The notes beneath the pieces are model-generated. The model did no database searches. It saw only the letters and a list, made by a program, of their open reading frames with translations, and was not told the DNA's origin. This document shows positions 5,861-7,225 of a DNA stretch of 7,225 bases, one piece after another (position 1 is the first letter of the stretch; each line of letters starts with the position of its first letter). Position numbers and translations under genes: made by a program. This DNA comes from Bacillota bacterium (lineage in GTDB: Bacteria > Bacillota_A > Clostridia > Lachnospirales > Lachnospiraceae): assembly GCA_023443925.1 (NCBI GenBank), contig JAEZSL010000417.1, positions 1 to 7,225 of the forward strand, in the 5' to 3' direction.

Positions 5861-6979
5861 ATGAAATTAAAAAGACTTAAATTGGCCTTTATGGCAGCAG
5901 CTTTAACCCTTACAACCATGCTAACAGCCTGCGGTAACAAGGCAGCAAATAGCAAACCTGCACAAGAATCAACTGGTGGCGCATCCACTGTCACTTCAGA
6001 AGATACTACCGGAGAAACTAAGGTTGATGATACCGCCGCCAAAGACACTACAACAGAAACAGCCGTTACATATCCTATTACAATTAAACATGCATTGGGT
6101 GATACCATCATTGAGAGTCAGCCGGAAAGAGTAGTTACTATTTCATGGGGCAACCAGGATGTACCGCTTGCATTGGGAGTAGTTCCTGCGGGAGTATCCA
6201 AAGCAAATTTTGGTGCTACGGATGAAAACGGTCTTCTCCCTTGGACTGCAGCAAAATATAAAGAACTCGGCGTGGAAAATCCCGTAGTATTTGACGATAC
6301 GGACGGTTTGAATTTTGAAGCCATAAGTGATGCCAATCCGGATGTAATTTTGGCAGCATACTCCGGTATAACACAGGAAGATTATGACCTGTTAACCCAG
6401 ATTGCTCCCGTAGTTGCATATCCTGAATATGCATGGCAGACCTATTGGAGAGAACAGACCCTCTTTGATGCCATGGGTATGGGAAAAGAAGCGGAAGCCA
6501 AAACTTTAATTGCTGAAACAGAAAGTTTAATCGACTCCAAGATTAAAGAGTATGAAAACCTCCAAGGCAAAACATCAGCCTTCTTTTACTTCAACGCATC
6601 CGATCTGGGTAAATTTTATATTTATCTGCCTACAGATCCCCGTGGGTCCTATCTGAATGACCTTGGTCTTGCTTTTCCTGACAGTGTAAAGGAGCTGGCA
6701 GAGGACCCCAGTGCATTTACGGTTACTATCAGTTCCGAAAATGTTGATGTATTGAATGATATTGATATTATTATTACCTATGGTGATGATTCCGTACTGA
6801 AAGTTTTACAGTCAGACACTCTGGTAGGCCAGATACCGGCAATTAAAAATGGATCTGTGGTTATGATGGATTCCACAACTGCATTAACCGCCTCCTGCAC
6901 ACCGTCCGTATTATCAATTCCGGCTACAATTGATGAGTATCTTGCATTATTAAATGAGGCAGCAGAAAAAGTAAAATGA
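5861..6979 (+). CDS. Siderophore-type ABC transporter substrate-binding lipoprotein (FecB/FepB family)
   Basis: This 372-residue surface lipoprotein would capture the iron chelate outside the membrane and deliver it to the permeases. The signal peptide has basic residues (K2-K7), a hydrophobic core and the lipobox LTAC with lipidated Cys24. Residues 25-70 form a Ser/Thr/Asp-rich tether. The binding domain runs from about 71 to 372: SQPERVVTISWGNQDVPLALGV (86-107), GLLPWTAAKYKELG (124-137), NFEAISDANPDVILA (151-165), a helix-forming linker (about 205-235) and the second lobe. This is the cluster A/type III layout used for siderophores, haem and cobalamin; the first half looks most like ferri-siderophore binders. 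The ATG at 5861 is chosen for AAGGAGG (5849-5855); an in-frame GTG at 5834 would add 9 residues, lies in the operator dyad and lacks such a site. It overlaps permease 1 by ATGA. Confidence 0.92.
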   Translation: MKLKRLKLAFMAAALTLTTMLTACGNKAANSKPAQESTGGASTVTSEDTTGETKVDDTAAKDTTTETAVTYPITIKHALGDTIIESQPERVVTISWGNQDVPLALGVVPAGVSKANFGATDENGLLPWTAAKYKELGVENPVVFDDTDGLNFEAISDANPDVILAAYSGITQEDYDLLTQIAPVVAYPEYAWQTYWREQTLFDAMGMGKEAEAKTLIAETESLIDSKIKEYENLQGKTSAFFYFNASDLGKFYIYLPTDPRGSYLNDLGLAFPDSVKELAEDPSAFTVTISSENVDVLNDIDIIITYGDDSVLKVLQSDTLVGQIPAIKNGSVVMMDSTTALTASCTPSVLSIPATIDEYLALLNEAAEKVK

Positions 6980-7225
6980 AAATAGCTAAAATAAACATTG
7001 TAATCTTATCTAGTATAATATGTACTACATTATGTGCAATGCTTTCCCTGGCTGTAGGTTCCCGGAATATTCCGCTCCAGGAGGTCTGGGCGGCACTTGC
7101 TGGTTCTGCCGGGGATCCGTTCACAATCAGCGTAGTACAGGCAAGAATTCCACGAATGATATTTGGCATGATAGCAGGAGGGGCGCTCGGAGTATCGGGT
7201 GCCCTTATGCAGTCCATTACAAGAA
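6976..7225 (+). CDS. Fe(III)-siderophore ABC transporter permease 1, 5' part (continues at base 1)
   Basis: The ATG at 6976 overlaps the binding-protein stop codon (ATGA, 6976-6979), and the frame stays open to the contig end. The translation begins MKIAKINIVILSS, followed by a first membrane segment and a short external stretch (GSRNIPLQEVW) that are typical of the FecCD amino terminus. The last 127 bases repeat the contig start, so residues from Ala42 onward are the same as those read from base 1. Only a weak GAGG (6957-6960) lies upstream, about 15 nt from the ATG. Initiation therefore probably depends on ribosomes finishing the binding-protein gene, which would keep permease levels below those of the lipoprotein. 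This is not a second paralogous permease; it is the missing front of the gene at 1-876. Confidence 0.92.
   Translation, partial: MKIAKINIVILSSIICTTLCAMLSLAVGSRNIPLQEVWAALAGSAGDPFTISVVQARIPRMIFGMIAGGALGVSGALMQSITR
7099..7225. repeat. Terminal direct repeat, right copy (circularisation overlap)
   Basis: Second copy of bases 1-127, with no mismatch. Removing one copy gives the 7098-bp circle. The reading frame of permease 1 passes through it unchanged: codon 42 (Ala) begins at 7099, which corresponds to base 1. Confidence 0.93.

Larger units (their letters stand above)
1..7225. mobile_element. Circular element (7098 bp unique): serine recombinase plus siderophore-uptake operon
   Basis: Seen: the first and last 127 bases are identical, and the gene cut by the contig ends becomes one uninterrupted full-length permease when they are joined. 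The circle holds six genes: one large serine recombinase, one LacI-type regulator and a four-gene ABC importer. There is no replication initiator, relaxase, conjugation gene or recognisable origin. Family knowledge: large serine recombinases of the TnpX/TndX/phage-integrase kind excise elements as covalently closed circles joined at an attachment site. Inference: this is the excised form of a small integrative element whose cargo is iron (siderophore) uptake. A chromosomal tandem repeat of the unit would also close in an assembly graph and cannot be excluded. A replicating plasmid is less likely because no replication gene is visible. Confidence 0.72.

Noticed and set aside
6924..7217. 97-codon minus-strand ORF across the lipoprotein/permease 1 junction
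   Set aside because: It is antisense to the end of the binding protein and the start of permease 1, both of which carry clear family motifs.
1..7225. Ordinary replicating plasmid
   Set aside because: Every gene on the circle is accounted for, and none is a replication initiator, relaxase or partition gene; no iteron set or recognisable origin was seen. An unusual host-dependent origin cannot be excluded.
1..7225. CRISPR array, tRNA/rRNA, riboswitch or insertion sequence
   Set aside because: No spaced direct repeats, clover-leaf candidates, conserved riboswitch cores or DDE transposase were seen; the only long repeat is the 127-bp contig overlap.

Overview
The window reads as one small circular DNA molecule that the assembler opened inside a gene. 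Bases 1-127 are repeated exactly at 7099-7225, so the unique circle is 7098 bp. Joining the ends restores a complete 332-residue permease in frame. Composition (moderately low G+C), strong AGGAGG-type ribosome binding sites, a lipoprotein binding protein with no outer-membrane receptor, and a Clostridia-style large serine recombinase together suggest a Gram-positive Firmicute. A gut Clostridia/Lachnospiraceae-type host is the most likely, but the species cannot be named from this sequence.

Layout around the circle, plus strand unless noted: LacI-type regulator (4704-5720); siderophore-type binding lipoprotein (5861-6979); permease 1 (6976-7098, continuing at 1-876); permease 2 (873-1907); ABC ATPase (1904-2710); a 127-bp convergent gap (2711-2837) with two dyads; a large serine recombinase on the minus strand (2838-4478); and a divergent promoter gap (4479-4703) leading back to the regulator. 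The three junctions among the four transporter genes are all 4-bp ATGA overlaps, so these genes form one tightly coupled operon. It starts from a perfect consensus promoter, TTGACA-17 nt-TATAAT (5775-5803). A 40-bp dyad lies over the -10 element and the start of transcription. No gene-free stretch exceeds 300 bases.

Interpretation: the molecule is most simply the excised, circular form of a compact integrative element. Its only mobility gene is the serine recombinase and its only cargo is a self-contained, regulated Fe(III)-siderophore-type uptake operon. No replication, relaxase or conjugation gene and no recognisable origin is present, which argues against an ordinary plasmid. The best candidate for the joined attachment site is a 46-bp imperfect dyad (2765-2810) with a central GT, between the ends of the ATPase and recombinase genes. 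Integration there would give a linear element with the recombinase at one end and the transporter operon at the other. A chromosomal tandem repeat of the same unit would give the same contig and is the main alternative.
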